Origin: Helicoverpa zea
Taxonomy: Eukaryota > Arthropoda > Insecta > Lepidoptera > Noctuidae
Assembly (NCBI RefSeq): GCF_022581195.2
Contig: NC_061452.1
Span: forward strand, 5,711,501 to 5,775,500
DNA: 64,000 nucleotides
Direction of reading: 5' to 3'
Each line of letters starts with the position of its first letter. The first letter of the stretch is position 1. The notes beneath the pieces were generated by a model. It searched no databases and was not told where the DNA came from. It saw only the letters and a list, made by a program, of their open reading frames with translations. Below, in pieces: positions 1 through 14,653 of this stretch. Made by a program: the position numbers and the translations under genes.

Positions 1-3000
1 TAATCCGAAAACCATTCGGATAAGAGGAAACTTTTCAGACCAAAAAAAAAATTTTTTGCAATTTAAACAGTTTTTGTCTACGTTTATCCTAAAAGTTGAC
101 TCTGGGGAACGTGTTAATTAATGGCCAATCCTAAGGCTTTTACTTTTAAATCTGTCACTTTGTACACTAGTTGAATTTTAAAGATTTCCAGGAAGGTAAG
201 TGAGTTTGGAAACTAGTACCTAATTCGTTAGGCTATTTATTTAAAATGAAGAGCCAAGTTTTGCTATGATTTTTGTGCACGCACTCACATTGTAAATATC
301 TAGCCTCGACCTTCTTCTATCATAATTATTAATCATTTTCATATTATTTACCATTTTTTTATTACAGAGCAGGTTAAAGAGCTGGAATCTTATCAAATAT
401 TTCATTATAAGTACTAGTAATCTGCGCAGCACGTGGTCAGGCATAAATCATGTTTTTTCTCCAAACAAAGGCACAATACTGAATTCTGGTCGATTAACGA
501 TTATTCAATTCATTCCGAATCATTACCATCATTATTTTCTTCCCCGCATGAGTGAACAATCGATTTCATTCCATATTACAGTTTTTACAAATAAGGAAAA
601 TCGTTAGGGCACGTCGGATAACATTGACTTAAGGAAAGTGAGAAAATGAGGGATTGCGAGCCAGTATCAGTCGGCAAACATAGCTTTCTCTAAAGCTTTT
701 ATAAACGACAAGGATAATTTAATTTCTGTGCAGAGAAAATATAATCTCTAGGGTATTCTAGCTTTGTAGGCTGGTCATAATGAATCGGCCTTCACAATGT
801 GACCAAGAGAGGGGCTAACTTCGCGAATCTCGACAAACTTGTAAAACTAGTTAAATGAGGAAGCCGTCCGTATCAAGCGTGCATCGGATGACTTTGAAAA
901 ATTGTCGCCAATAAGTCTCGTTTCGCATTCGGCGCGATCGTCCGTCAATGTCGGCGTCGGTCGTCGGCCGGCGGGCCAATAAATGTCGCACGAACCGACG
1001 GATCGCACGACCGTCAGCACTATTACCACATTAACCACTCCACGGAAAAATATTTAGGACTCGCTTCTTTAATATACGTCTTGCTTAGACGTGGGGCGTT
1101 CGACGGGGTGACGGGAGCTTATTTTGTTGAACCCTCATCTCAGTAAGTTTTGTATTTAACTTTATTGATGAATAAACAATTAATATTGCCCATAATAAGG
1201 TTTGAATAAACAAGAAACATCTAATAACGCAGCAGTGATCTTTCTCGAATGTTCTAAAAGCCAATATTCCACACAGGAATGAAGAATGCATAGCAACCGT
1301 GTCTGGATTTAAATCTCAACTCTAGATAATTGGCATCGATAAGTGCAAACTTAGTTCTGCTCAAACAACGCGGTTCTAATACCGACTATTAAATGTTCGA
1401 TATTAAAGTTCTTTGATATCAGATGTAAGTCGAATAATATAATGAAAAAGAAGAGTCATTGAACTTTGTGAAAAACAAGAACTTCTAGGTGACGTGCCTT
1501 TCATACTTTTTAAGTATCGTGAACTTTGTGAACCTTAGCTATTTCACATAAAAAAAATGTAAGCGAATACTATTATTCATATTTTGTGTCCATAATCAGA
1601 TAAATAGGTAAGTGCTGTCAGCCTGTCGGGATGTCCTGTACAAAGTAACGCATTTAGTATCGACTACTATTTGTAAACGTCCCAACATGACAGAGCATTG
1701 ATCTCAAACATTAGCTACGTGCCCTAGGGAGTACACAATAAACACGGTCCGTGGATACATGTAACCAGATATCTAATTATCATTACTATTACTACCAGTC
1801 ACCACTCGTTTTTGACTCTGTAAAGCCCTGACAAAATATTTGTCACAAAGATTGTACACTGTTGTCAAGTCATAAGACATTGTTGCTCCACCCCGTGACA
1901 TAAATCCTAAGCTATCCTTTATAACACCCATATAATGTTCTTAACAAAGACGCTCAACTTCATTATTAAAAAGTTCGCGGGTGCGCTACAACGCCGTACT
2001 AATCTAGGCTCTGAGCAGAGTCGCCAGTTAGGACACAATGAGACCGCAACGCTCAGCTCACCAAGCAAAGGAATGGCCGACGTTAGCATACATAATGTCC
2101 TCGGACAAAGCAAGATTTATTTGAGGTGCCACGCCGCCGGATCTACGGCACTACGGCGCTACACGGAGCCCGGGAACCAAGACGCTTATGCCCACATTTG
2201 TTGCATCACAGTTTACATAATATTCCCAGATAAACGCTAACGTTGCTCTAGTTTGCTACCTGAACAGAATTTCAAATCACAAACATGCATATTGTAACCT
2301 TACACCGCCTACATTATAAACAAAGAAGCGGACACAAATCCTTCGTTGAAATTACTCCATCTGTCCGTTCTCTTAATCCCTGGGACATCCTTTTGGGAGC
2401 GTGGTTTGGTCCGTACATTGTACAGTTTACGTGCCCCCAGATACCTGCGATGTACCTGTCGAGCTGTATTTAACAATGTAGCATTGCGGGGTATACTCCT
2501 AGTGAATTCAGGCCGAAACCGCCCAGTGAAACGTCACGGGATTTCAGTAAATCTCGGTAGGCGTATAAACATGTGGTGGTTGAACAAAGCATCGGTTTTC
2601 ATTTGCGCTAACAGTGAGCGAGAGTTGCATGACATCGGTCGTCAGTTGTCGGTCGTCGATGCAAACAGTAACAAAGCGCTAACTTAAACATGGCCACCTA
2701 GCGTGATGCCGGGACTAGAGCGGATTTATAATTTAATAGATAGATGGAATGTCCGTCCTTTGTTTGCCAACTATAACAAGACTTAAAAGTTTGATCTAGT
2801 AAAAAGTTTACAGTAATTTCATACGGAATTATGGAGAAATATGTTGAAAGGAACAGAATGCTATTTACATCGATGTCTTTTTAATAAGAATAATAAAATG
2901 TGGCCGAATTGTATTTTAAATAAGAAAGCCATAGCTGGAGGGCGTAAAATATCAAATTTCTTTTTCGTTATTTCTAAACAGCAGCCTTTTCCCAACTCGA

Positions 3001-5456
3001 CTGGTTAAGGAAGTCGTCGCTTTCTCAACTATGTGATTTATATACTGTGCCCACGTCGAACACATTCGCTAACGTCTACCATTTGGCCAGAAGCGAGATA
3101 ATACCACAGCACTTTGAAACTTTGATCGCTATAAATGTTTTTAAAATACCCTTACTGAGGAACATAAGTAATGACAACAGGTTTATTCGACTTTAGTTAA
3201 TAAACATACATCTTTACAATATCCTGAATGAAATGCGGTCCAAATATTGGAAACATCAAACTCACTTAGGTCCGAAAACGAAATAGGCAATCATAAAAAA
3301 GGGCATAAGGACTACTGATAAAATACCTATATTTAAATATATATAAACTACATAAATTTCAGTTTGTTTTATATCCAATAAACGCAGGGAACAAATAATA
3401 AACTACTTATACGACCAATTTCTGGAAGCCGGTAAGTTTATATCGCCATTACTTGGGATAATCTAAACAAATGCGAAGTATATTCCATTGGAAGACGTTC
3501 AATCAGACTTTAAGGCAGTGTAACTCGGTCTGGTGTCGTAACTTTATATTCGCTGAGGAGGGAATTCACTAAGTTTACGTATTATGCATGCAAAGGGAGA
3601 TCGTAAGGTCCAGAAAGATCCCATATATATCTTGAAGCGGCGGATTCACGGTGGAGATAGCATGTCGAAGTTATACAGGAGTGTGTATTTTTACCTGCGA
3701 GGTGAGCGCACACTCAACACAGGTAAATTCAAGCTGAAAATTAAACTACATGCTGTTAACTATTTTTGTGGGATTGATGTTTTAAAGTAATGTTCGACAA
3801 GAAAGTTTAATCTTTAATTATTCATCAAGCACTCAGGCACCAAATGAAGGCAATTAAGAAATATTCAATTAATGACGCAGAAAGCTCTTTACAGTACCTA
3901 ATTAGAATAGCAACTAGAAATATGCGTAAATAAGGAAAGGGAATGATAACTGAGAGATGTAGATATTCGTTGAAAACTCTATTGAAGTCTATTCACCAAA
4001 AGATGCTGCTATTGAAGTGAAACGCCGAAATAAAATAAATTATGCATGAAAGAAAATTATGTACGCCTATTCTTATTCTTAAGTCTAAATATGAAAATTC
4101 TACGCGATCCGAATTCACCTAATTTAAAAAAAAATCTTTTGTTATCTCTAGATCACGTAAGAGGTTGAACTCTGGGTCTAAGAGTTTTTGAAGATAAATG
4201 TATTGTAAGACTGAAGTTGAAAGATGAATTATTTAAAAAGGAGCAGGTGCAAGATGATTCTAAAAATAAAATAAAATTGCTTAATTATGCTCGATTCATT
4301 TTACATGAGTTTTGAGAGAGGAGAATTTACACTTAATCGGATTATGAGGGAATAGTACAAGGGATCGGTTTAATGATATACATATATATTTGTTTAGTGA
4401 GCCAGCAGCATTCCTGGTCGTTGGGAGACATTCCGATAATAGCGTCGGTGGCCCACAGAATTGGGAGATGGTCTTGGTTACCAATCACTAACTCCAGGGT
4501 TGGCGCGAAATACATTAGCGGATAATACGCTACATTAACTAAGCTCTTTTAGGGTCCATCATGTATTTAGTACACGTATCTACTTGTAAACAAAGATCAA
4601 CAAAACCGCAGACTATCTTTTGACTTCATTGACCATACTGTTTACGCCTAAATTAAGAAAAAATAATAGTTTCATTGAATTTAAAACAACAAAAAGGTTT
4701 TAAGTATCGTTTTGCACAAAAAAAAAGTGCTCAAGTTGGCAGTTCAACATTTTTATCTGACAGATACATCAGGCAAGCCGCTGCTGTAAAGACGAGTAAT
4801 GTTATAAGAAATAAAAACAAATGCTTATCTCCACTCTTAAATAATAAGATTACGTAATCGATTCTTTTGTGATACCAACGTTGAATAAAACCAAAATTAC
4901 TGTTCAAAGGTCTGGCCAACTTCAAAGGTCTAATTTATTTCTAAAAGAAAGTTAATCGAACCGATTTGCTTAAGTATGCATCATTTATTTTATCGTACTT
5001 TTTCCTCGAATTCCTTTATTTATCGTACGTACATACTTTGTCATTATAATAAATATTCGATTGATGTAGGTAAACAATTTTGTACATAACTTTGTTGCTC
5101 TGAAACATTGGTATCATCCCTTACGGCTGTGTATTTTTGAAATATGTCAGGTATTTCTTTTGATCGAAATAGTTGAAAAAAAGTATAGATGTCAATGCCA
5201 TCTAGAGGCTTAATTATGATACTTTGACATTTGCTCTCGTCGTCACCGTTTGTCAAATTATCGCCTTGTTTGGCTGTACACATTTATGTATTTGTATTTT
5301 GTACTTTAAACTAATCAATGTTGACTGATTACTAAATGTTTATACTATTAAACTGCCACGATGTAGATCTGTTATCTCATATTGAACTTAGGGCTAAGCT
5401 TAGACTGAAATAATTTAACTTATTAGCACTTATTCATAATTTTACACATTATATAT
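1..5456. other. Unrecognised AT-rich DNA, probably intronic or intergenic
   Basis: I recognise no gene, RNA or transposon here. Two stretches stand out by base composition: about 880-1040 (CpG-rich, rich in GTCGG and CGGCGGGC-type words) and 1935-2687 (GC-rich and nearly open in one plus-strand frame; see findings). A 79-codon minus-strand ORF at 5044-5283 has fairly coding-like codons but resembles no family I know. Given the minus-strand receptor gene to the right, this could be a distal intron of that gene or sequence beyond it. Confidence 0.5.
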
Positions 5457-6897
5457 GTTACCGTAAGATTACAAACATCGTTAGATTACAATCTATCTCG
5501 AGAGATTGTAAACTGTCGAATTATTGTGAACCGTAACATCTGATTGCAATTTAACGCATTATTTTTCGCTATATTATAATCTATCGATGAGAAATTGTCA
5601 AATTGTCAACTGTCCGAAAGCTTTCTCTGATTGGTCAGTCTTTTTGAAGATCGACCAATCACGACCAGCCGTTCTGTTCCCATGGAGTTCCCGTAGAGTT
5701 AGGAATGAAATAGAGGTGTCAGTTAAATAAAATAAATGCTCTTCAAAAATTCTTCAAGTATTAAATTTATATAAAAATAACTCTTATAAAAATACAGTTA
5801 GGTATTTTGTCTTCAAATACAAACTAATATTTAAAAATAAAATAAAAGGGGTGCTAATTAAACAGGCTTCTTTTTAATATCATTATTTGCCCCCAAAAAT
5901 GTATGTTGCCTTCTAAATTACTAAGTCAGCCACAATTAATAAAGCGTCGAGCATCTAAATAATACTATCTTAGCCACGAGTTATCTTCCACTCTAAATAC
6001 AACTCAGCATGATGGTTATTTTTTTGCATCTAAATTTGTAGCATGCATTCTAACAGTAAACTTCTTAAATACTATTAAATGACATCATAAAAATATTTAT
6101 TTACCTTCTAATTTTTTAACTCGTACCTACTAAGTTTTTTGTTTAAAATATAACACATCCCATATTAATTGACCCAGCATGGAAGTAAGCATGCAACATG
6201 CAGCAAGCATAACTTCTGTCACGGCTCCGGCGCTGCGGGGCTCCGGCGGTCCCATGCGAGCTTATCGTCGCAGATGGTTTTCACGCTCACCACCGCAGCT
6301 TCGGCTTGCTGGCCGGCCAGCCTCAGCCGCGGCGGCGAGCGCTGAAACTACCTGCGCCTCAGCTCGCAGGCCGCCTCGCCCCTCCACGCCTACGCGGTTT
6401 TGAATTGCACTCTAGGGGTAGGGCAGACAAGACTACGTGGAGTCGGTTTTGCAGCGATTCGTTTTCGTCACTAACTTCAATTTTTAATACAATTTTTAAT
6501 TGTGTGTAATTTGAGTCTTAAAAATTAAGTACAATTTTTGATTTTATAAAAAATTAAACCATCACTTATTTTTGCACGTCAAAGAGCTGTGACACCGGGA
6601 GTTGCAAAGAACATTGTCTTTTTTGACGTTCTACCAATCAGCGCGCAAGATGCATTCCGTTCTACGCCAGTTGACAATTTGACCGCTCTACATCGCTCTC
6701 GATCTTACAAAAAGACTGACCAATCAGGGAGAGCTTTCGGACAGTTGACAATTTGACAATTTCTCATCGATAGATTATAATATAGCGAAAAATAATGCGT
6801 TAAATTGCAATCAGGTGTTACGGTTTACAATAATTCGACAGTTTACAATCTCTCGAGATAGATTGTAATCTAACGATGTTTGTAATCTTACGGTGAC
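5457..6897. mobile_element. Non-autonomous DNA transposon with ~200-base terminal inverted repeats
   Basis: The sequence at 5457-5653 returns as its reverse complement at about 6699-6897, with only scattered mismatches and starting GTTACCGTAAG / GTCACCGTAAG. Both ends are flanked by ATATAT, which could be a short target duplication but is too low in complexity to prove it. The total of about 1.44 kb and the absence of any transposase-like ORF mark it as a non-autonomous cut-and-paste or foldback element. The arms contain TCTCGAGA and repeated TTGACAATTTGAC words. Further CCAATCA words continue the partial symmetry inward beyond the well-matched arms. The interior is AT-rich except for a GC-rich block at about 6180-6450. 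The superfamily is not assigned, because the ends match none I can name. Confidence 0.85.
6180..6450. other. GC-rich cargo block inside the long-TIR element
   Basis: This block is strikingly GC- and CpG-rich compared with the AT-rich interior around it. The plus strand is open for 74 codons from an ATG at 6179, giving an Arg/Ala/Ser/Pro-rich peptide. Short open stretches also exist on the minus strand, so no frame stands out. The composition fits either a captured piece of host gene or CpG-rich 5' sequence, or an internal feature of the transposon family. I recognise no protein domain. Confidence 0.4.
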
Positions 6898-9800
6898 ATA
6901 TATATTTAATGTAGAATTATTCAAAATACTTTAATAATTGCAAAGTAACTTTAGTTAATTGGGAAACTTTTATATTTAAATTAGATAAATTACCCACGTA
7001 CGTACGTGCATATAATTAATTAATCGTTAATTAAACTAACTTGTTATGTGTATAATTCTGCCCAAAATGTGCTTTAATTAATAAATCCTCAATCAATTAT
7101 GCTCATATTCGTATAGCTATACTATGTAACAATAGAATGTTAAATTATTAATATACTTTTTTTTTAATATCGTCTACACGTGTCTTACTAATTTGATATT
7201 ACCATTTCTGTTTCTCTCGGGTAAAAAGAAAAACACGAATCGCTCGCAATAAAAGTAGGTCAGCAATATTAACGAGCTCAATTAAAAGAAATACGAAATA
7301 ATTGCCAATAATTCAGGTGGAACAAAGCTTTGTGAGTTGTATAAAACTGTTGTTAAGGCTGTGTGAATTACTATCGGGGTTTTAGCGTAAAATATAAAGG
7401 GTTGACCGCAAAGTTTGGCCCTGGTTAAACCACTCGCAAGCTCTGCGCACTGGCCGCAGAAGAATTCCACCACCGCGGGCACGGGTTGACCGCTCCACCA
7501 ACGTTTATGACTCGGCTTACGTGATGATTAATGTGCCAAGGGTCTGATAATGATCTGATTAGTTCCGGGGTAGCAGATACGCGCCCGCAAATCCTACGAA
7601 GTAACCAACTCCATTATTCGAGATAGCTGATAATGTTGTGTTTAATGTACAATAATAAGTTTACGAAGTATTTTAAATCATAGATATAAACCAACAATTC
7701 GACATCTACCTAAAATCTCCACACATAGGTACCCATTAAATGTGAATTGACAATCTAACAGGCACTCAATGAAACTTAATTGCCATGTCCTAAGGCTCTC
7801 GCTAAACAAAAGAGTTTTCGACAATATCTCATTTGGCGTGTTATTAACGTGAAAATAACTTCTCCATTAAATTATGAGTTATGTACCTTTTTAACAACGT
7901 GAACTCACTTTAATAGGCACCTATTTTTCACAAAAATTACACCTGGAAACACATTATACACAAGTTGAGCGTTCTCGCCAAGCTTGAGCATTTAATATTA
8001 CCGTACTACGTTATCCTTTCTTGGAAGTTTTGTCAGTGACACAGCGAAAAAAGCAATTTGAAAAATGAAATAGTTGTTTCAGGAGGTTGTCAGAAACAAA
8101 GTTTTATTCAAGCAAATCCCAGTGTAGGGGACACTCATCTCTATTCTGCGCGATAAGCCCACAGCCGTCGCTTAATTTACACCGAATATGTGACACGATA
8201 CACGACGTTTATTGTATAGTAAATTCTTTTCTAGTTGCAAAATGTTTAAAACTACTATGGAGACTTGGTGCACGTGTTTCAACAAAATTATTATACTGGT
8301 TCAACATTTCGCTCTGTATTATATTTTCGTTTTACAACAGTTTTCATGACTTTTGTCTTTGATATCTCCAAAGGTATTGTTTGCTATCAAGATAAAAATA
8401 CAATAGTTTATTAAACATAAAACCTGTAACGGAATATTCAGTAAATAATAATATAGATAGAGGCATTTCTTTATTACCGCTGTGTTCGTAGAATACAAAA
8501 ACATAATGTATCACCATAAATACCTTACGGCTAATTTTCTCGCAGGATCTAGACGTCCATTTGATAGCTTATGGGTCATTTACTCTGTTACAAAAGGTTA
8601 TAACGGGGAAAACAAAGCATTAATATGTACATATTTCATAAAACAGAACAGCCTTTGTTTGTGGTGTGAAAATAATACTGAATGTACTTGGAATTTTCTA
8701 GTGTAAGAGCAACCTTAATGGGTTACGCAAAAAGAGGTTAAACGCTATCCAAAGAAATACTTCTTAGTGAAACACTATAGGATAAATGTGCACTACACTT
8801 AGAGCGATCCCCCACTACACTTGGTGTGGGTACGAGGGATATAACAGAATTGAATTTCTTAGTCATGTTCGTAGCCGAGTAACGTTGAAAGCACCTCCTG
8901 CCTACACATTCTTCAGGCCGCATATTTACATGTAACACAATACGTTTCGGTAAGAGGATACCAAATGTACGATGAGTTTCGAAGGTTATTGATAGTTTCG
9001 TGTTTAAATCATGCTTCGTGTTTGGAAATAAGGGATACTTTGTAGATCTCCTAAGTTATTTTGGAATATAAATACACCAAGGTATCTGTTTTATTTTACT
9101 TCGTACCTATTTCCTTTTATGTAGGACTACGTTTTTCGAAAAAAATATTGGTCTCGAATATTCAAACCAAGTTTTTCAATAAATACCGTTGTCAATTTAA
9201 AGTTGGAACAAGCTGACCATGATGTAACTACGTATAATCGAATAGCAACTCGAGATAAAAGTAAACACACCGAATAGATCAAGTATAATCGATGGTCGGA
9301 AGTTTGTTCAGACTTCGAAGCTTCATTTGTTGCGTGGCGGACGAGCGCGCACATTCCGCGTACGTGCTCGGAAATATATAACGGACCCGAATACGAAAAA
9401 GGCCATGTAATTAAACCTTATTAATCCCTATTTATGGTGACGGATAATCCCGTGGTAAAGTTGCGAGTTATTTATTTTCATCATGGCAGGACCGTGACGT
9501 GACGTCGACAGGGTTATTGTGCGACCAGGCGACCCGCCTTTTAAATATTATAAAGCAAAATGGAAAAACCATTACATTTCCACCGTGACGTACTAGGTTC
9601 CCCACTCCGTTTTGATTAAACGTTCCCTAAGACGTATTTTGAGATTTGCTACTAAAGAAAGCACCTTAATAATGAAGATTACATGCCCAACTTTCGGAAC
9701 ATTATTTTTTGTCCCTAACGACAAAGCCTTAGATATAATCTAATTTTCTAGACTTTCATATTACCAAAGGCCACGGTCTTGCGGTTACATAATATTTATT

Positions 9801-12800
9801 TTGTCCGTAATTGGAATTTGGGAGAAAAACTTATTTTAGTGAATTCTAATTTATTGTGATAACTAGACGGTCTGTGCCTCAATTATTCTTATTGTTTTCT
9901 TTAGATAATAATGTTTGAATCTAAAAGTTGTTAATGTAATAAACAATTTCCACTTGTACAGTAAAAATAAACAATAAATAAACGGTGAGAAGGGCTCGGT
10001 GTCTCAATATGTCCCCGGTGGCCACTCGTGTTGCGCCGCCTACATTATTTCAGCTGTTTGCACATAATTTACAACCAGAGCCTCTATTTCGCAATTACAT
10101 TTTTACGATAAAATATGATATAGCACCTTAGACAGTTTTGTACCTTTTCAGTTTGATATAGGTCCCGAGAATTTTCGCTTTTTAGTGATATAATACCAAC
10201 CTTTTGTCGACATGTTAACGCTACATACGCAGACTCTTACCTGAAATGAAAAAGTAATGGATTAGTTTTTTTGGTAACTTTTATTACATTAAAACATGTT
10301 TTTTGTACAACTGATGTTGAAATTAGATTTGAGAACATGCTAAAAGCACTTTTTATGCCGCCGTGGGCTAGCTTGAATATAATATTTTTCAGATCTAATA
10401 AAATTACTTTTACGAAAAAAATATCCTTGAATGACCTCGTAGGCTCGTGGATATAATTCAACGTTACGAAAACCCAATGAAAGGAAAAACTCGGAGGGTA
10501 GGAACAAATAATTAAACAATAAAATTCGAGCAGCAGATTTGGAATACGGCAGTGTGCATACTAAAGAATAAATGAAACATTTATCACTGTCGAGCTTTAG
10601 ACCGAGCCCGACCCACCCGCATCACCGGCTTGGAACAATAACCCTCATCTGTATACAGATGCAAACGCATTTCGAATGAAAGGAAAACTGTCTTTTGCTT
10701 GGTAAGCTCCATTTCATACGTCATCGGGCATTGAGAAACGATTTCAGCATTTTCTGTTGATTTGTTTTCACTTTAAACGAACAAACGTCGTCGGCATCGA
10801 GACACCAGCAACTGACAGCATCGTTTACGAATTCAGCTCGGCTTAATCGAATTGCATTGAAATCCAATTACGTCTTTATTGTGAAGATTATAATAAAAAT
10901 AGAGGCTAGAAGTCTGGAGGTCAGATATATTGTTACTTAATTACAAGAGAAAATTCTTCGTTCAATAATATGACGTGCGAGTGTTAAATAAGTTTCGTTA
11001 TTTGGCCGACACTCGTACGTGTGAAGAACGGCCCTTTATGAACTTAGGTTACCATGTCACGTATCGCCGAAGATACTCGCGATGAAGGAAAAATATCGTG
11101 GCGCTTAATTTTAATCATTTCATTATTAGCATTTGTGAATTATATTACTTCTAGCTGTAGGTATTGTGTCACTGAGATGATGAATGTGTTGATTTTGCGT
11201 CCTAGGTTTTTGTTTTAAAAAAGTTATGTAATATAATTTTACAAGCTCAGAAAAGTAGCATATTTATCGCCCACTTTTAAGCAACCAAAATAAAATAGAA
11301 ACTCCCTATAAGTATAAAATTCTTATGACCATAACAAATGCGGTACTTTATTGAATCTCTTTAGAATTTTAAGAGACTCTTTTGAGTAAATAACTTAATA
11401 ATAATATCGTTTCTTTATAGAGGGTGTTGCTAGTTAGTAAAAATTCAATTAGTAGGCGTTGGACCTAAATTAACGGTTTGACATTTTCATATTGAATAAA
11501 GACTTCAGTTTATAACGTTAATTATACTGTTATTGTATTTAGAAGTAGCTCGTTTCTATCTCAATCAACATTGAGGTCAACCTTTTTCCTGATAAAAAGT
11601 TTTGACTAAAATATAATAAAATCACATAATAGTGGCCACTCAAAACTTGCAAATCTCTTCCGTAACGCGAATCAAGTTACAATTCTCGACAACAGATCCC
11701 CTTGCCAAAGAATTGTGCAAAAATATTGAAATGTATTCATAGTGAAGCACCATGGTAAGTAATCAGGGTATTTGAAATAAAATCCACGGAAACCTTTCGG
11801 AAAAAACTTTCCCTTTGTCCCAAGAGAGGCACGGAGAAGCGTAAGCAGGTTAAAATAAACTTTTTCAGAAGCTCTCGTATTTTAACATTGTCTCGCATTG
11901 TTCCCTATAAATAAATGTTAACTGTACAATTTGCATGCGGATCTATGTTTCAGTACACTCAAGTACACATATATTAGCATTCTCCGAGAACATTTCGAGT
12001 TCTCTGTACGCAATAATTAACTGCTAATCTCAACAATACACTGGAAATGCCAATGAATAACATTCAATACCTGCCACGTGAAGTATCGACTACCCTCACT
12101 TATAACCTCTCGAAGCTCTATCAAATCCTACTTCAGATCCCTTTCGATTAATATACTTGAGGAAACAATAGGCTGGGAAAGACGCAATTCTGATTAAATA
12201 CCGAATATATCACAGAGCAGATACCCATACCCATTTAATAAACAAAGAGTGAATCCGTTCGAGACCCATCTCTATCGGGTTTTGCTTATTGATTCTAATT
12301 TATTATGCAGACGACGGACATCTAATCTCTGGGACCCGATTATATCGATCGTTCATTCTGCTAACTAATGCAAACACTGACCAAAAGTAATTACGATAAA
12401 GAACCCCAAACACGACGCCATGTGGACCCGATCCAGAAATCCCAGATAAAGCTCCACAATCGTAACTGTTACGTTACCAGAGAATTAAAAACTTCCAGAT
12501 AATTAAAAGTTATTTTAAAGTCGCAAATGTTTATAATGTAAGTTAAACAAGGGCGCAGTTTGCAAGAAATGTTAAAAGTCGGAAAGTCGTTCGTCGCCTG
12601 CAGGAGGGTGAAACAAGCCGTAAATTCGCGTTTCCGTGTCATTTTCCATAACAATGTCAAAACTCTTGTTATGAACACATTATATAGCGCGAACAAAAAA
12701 CTGTGCAGTCTGAAATTTCCCGACGACAGAGGAGAATGCAAGGTTTTGTTACTTGCAATCTTTATTATGGCTACAACAATGCAAGTTTGTTCATATTCAA

Positions 12801-14653
12801 ATCTTGCATAAGCTCGTTGTATTACATGTTACTTATTTCTGAATAAAATATTCAAACAAAAACTTTTGTTTTCTATTTCGCTGCGTACCTTAACAATGAA
12901 AGTGTATAATAAAATATCGAACATATTATGGAGAAGGACTGATATTGAAAATACGTCTCGATGTCTCGCGTAGAACTCTCATCCGCATACATCCATTTAC
13001 CTTGATACAAGAATATTCTCGTATTTGTACGTATGTTGCTACATATTTATGTGAAGAGGAAACATCTTAGCATAACCGCGAGAGTAAAACTAAGCGTAAA
13101 CGAACCTTTTCTTTACAACGTCACTAAAACGTTACTGGCGTGACACATTCTGTTTTCGCGAACGTGTCGTTTTTCCTTCCATCCCAAATATTCCTTTTGA
13201 AGACAAAGAAAACAATGCATGTGGGTCTTTGTACCGCTTCACATTACCCTGAGATGAATATAATAATGTATAAGTCCTCGTGTTTCATTCTAAACAATAT
13301 TAAATCGTGCGTAATTTAACGTTTCAAGCGAATTTTGTAATTCCGCTAAATTTAATTTTGTACAAACAATTTTGGATTCCGTGAACTGATCTTTATTTAA
13401 CGCGAAAAACAAAATAGGATTATGTGTCTGTTATAAACAAATACGAGAGTTTACGTTAAAAACGTATTATAAAACGTGCAAAATACGACCCAAAAAAGAG
13501 GACGAAAAAAGAGATTATTTACTTTCAGCTATATTTCAGGATACTTTCAGCGTCACCAGAATCAAGTTTAAAAAAAAAACTATAAATATCGTTCTATCGT
13601 CTTACTTAGTAGGTATATGAAAATCCGAATAAAAAATTCCTAGACAATTTAATGACTTTAAAAATTGAAAGACTGGGTTGAATTTAAGGAGTATAATTTA
13701 TTATTTTTGCTATTCTGCATACCGTAGTATTGTCCTTGATCTAACGTTATTACAAGTGTTTTTTTTATCTTTCATGCGAAAATTCAGTATCAGCTGACCC
13801 AACAATTCACAAAGACCAACATCATGCGGCTATTATTGAATCGCGTCTAAACGAAGCTCATGATCAAGCTCAACGGTTAATTACCGTAGCAGGTTCAACC
13901 CAACGGTATTACCGTGGACGACACTGCGTACTCATGCAAACTTTGAAATCCAAATGAGATTCCATGTGATATCCCGCCTCACCGACAAATACCGAAACGG
14001 TGCGGAAATCTGATAGCACTGTGCTGCTAAGTACTTTAGAACCATGAAGAACAAAATGACTAGTAGAGGTGTCATAGCAGAAAGTCTAAGAATGAAGTGC
14101 GCCAAAATGTGGGCGTGCGGAGGAACAAAAGAAGAGGAAATAAAAGAAAAATGAATAGTTTTAAAAACTAAAAAACACGCTAGTCATGTATTGTCGTCAG
14201 AAATAAAAGCGTGTGCAAAATGTCATCCTAATCGAAGACCGGGAATTGAATCAAATTAAGATTCGAGAATTTTCTTACATACATAGTTAGTTACAAGTGA
14301 AGCTATTGTATGCGTGATAAAAAAAGGAATTGACAGATGTCTCAAAGAACCCGAACGTCTCATTAGTTCACTCTTAACTGATTGTTTTGCTGCTCATCGT
14401 AGGTATTTGACCTAGAAGAAGGCGCCTGACCTACCTGCATTATGGCATCTCCGCTCATCATTCCTTACTCCGTGTTTAGGACCAAATTGAAATACGATGG
14501 GCACCAATGGCCACTGTTTAGGTTTGGTTACTGTTATCGTGCGTGGGCAAATTTAACTCGATGACTTTTGGGTTAGTAGGGCTTTCGTGCTTAGTTCTGT
14601 TGTGCAACTACCATAATATATACTGTGCTATTTGCCGTTAAAATTGTGTTATA
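6898..14653. other. Unrecognised AT-rich DNA
   Basis: I see no recognisable exon, RNA gene or transposon in this stretch. ORFs are short and overlap on both strands (for example 8087-8362 and 12469-12811), as expected by chance in AT-rich DNA. A slightly GC-richer patch at 7380-7510 reads on the minus strand as a short Cys-containing peptide, but has no supporting motif. Confidence 0.5.

Noticed and set aside
5044..5283. 79-codon minus ORF with fairly coding-like codons
   Set aside because: It has no recognisable family, splice context or neighbour; left as a remark in the regional entry rather than annotated.
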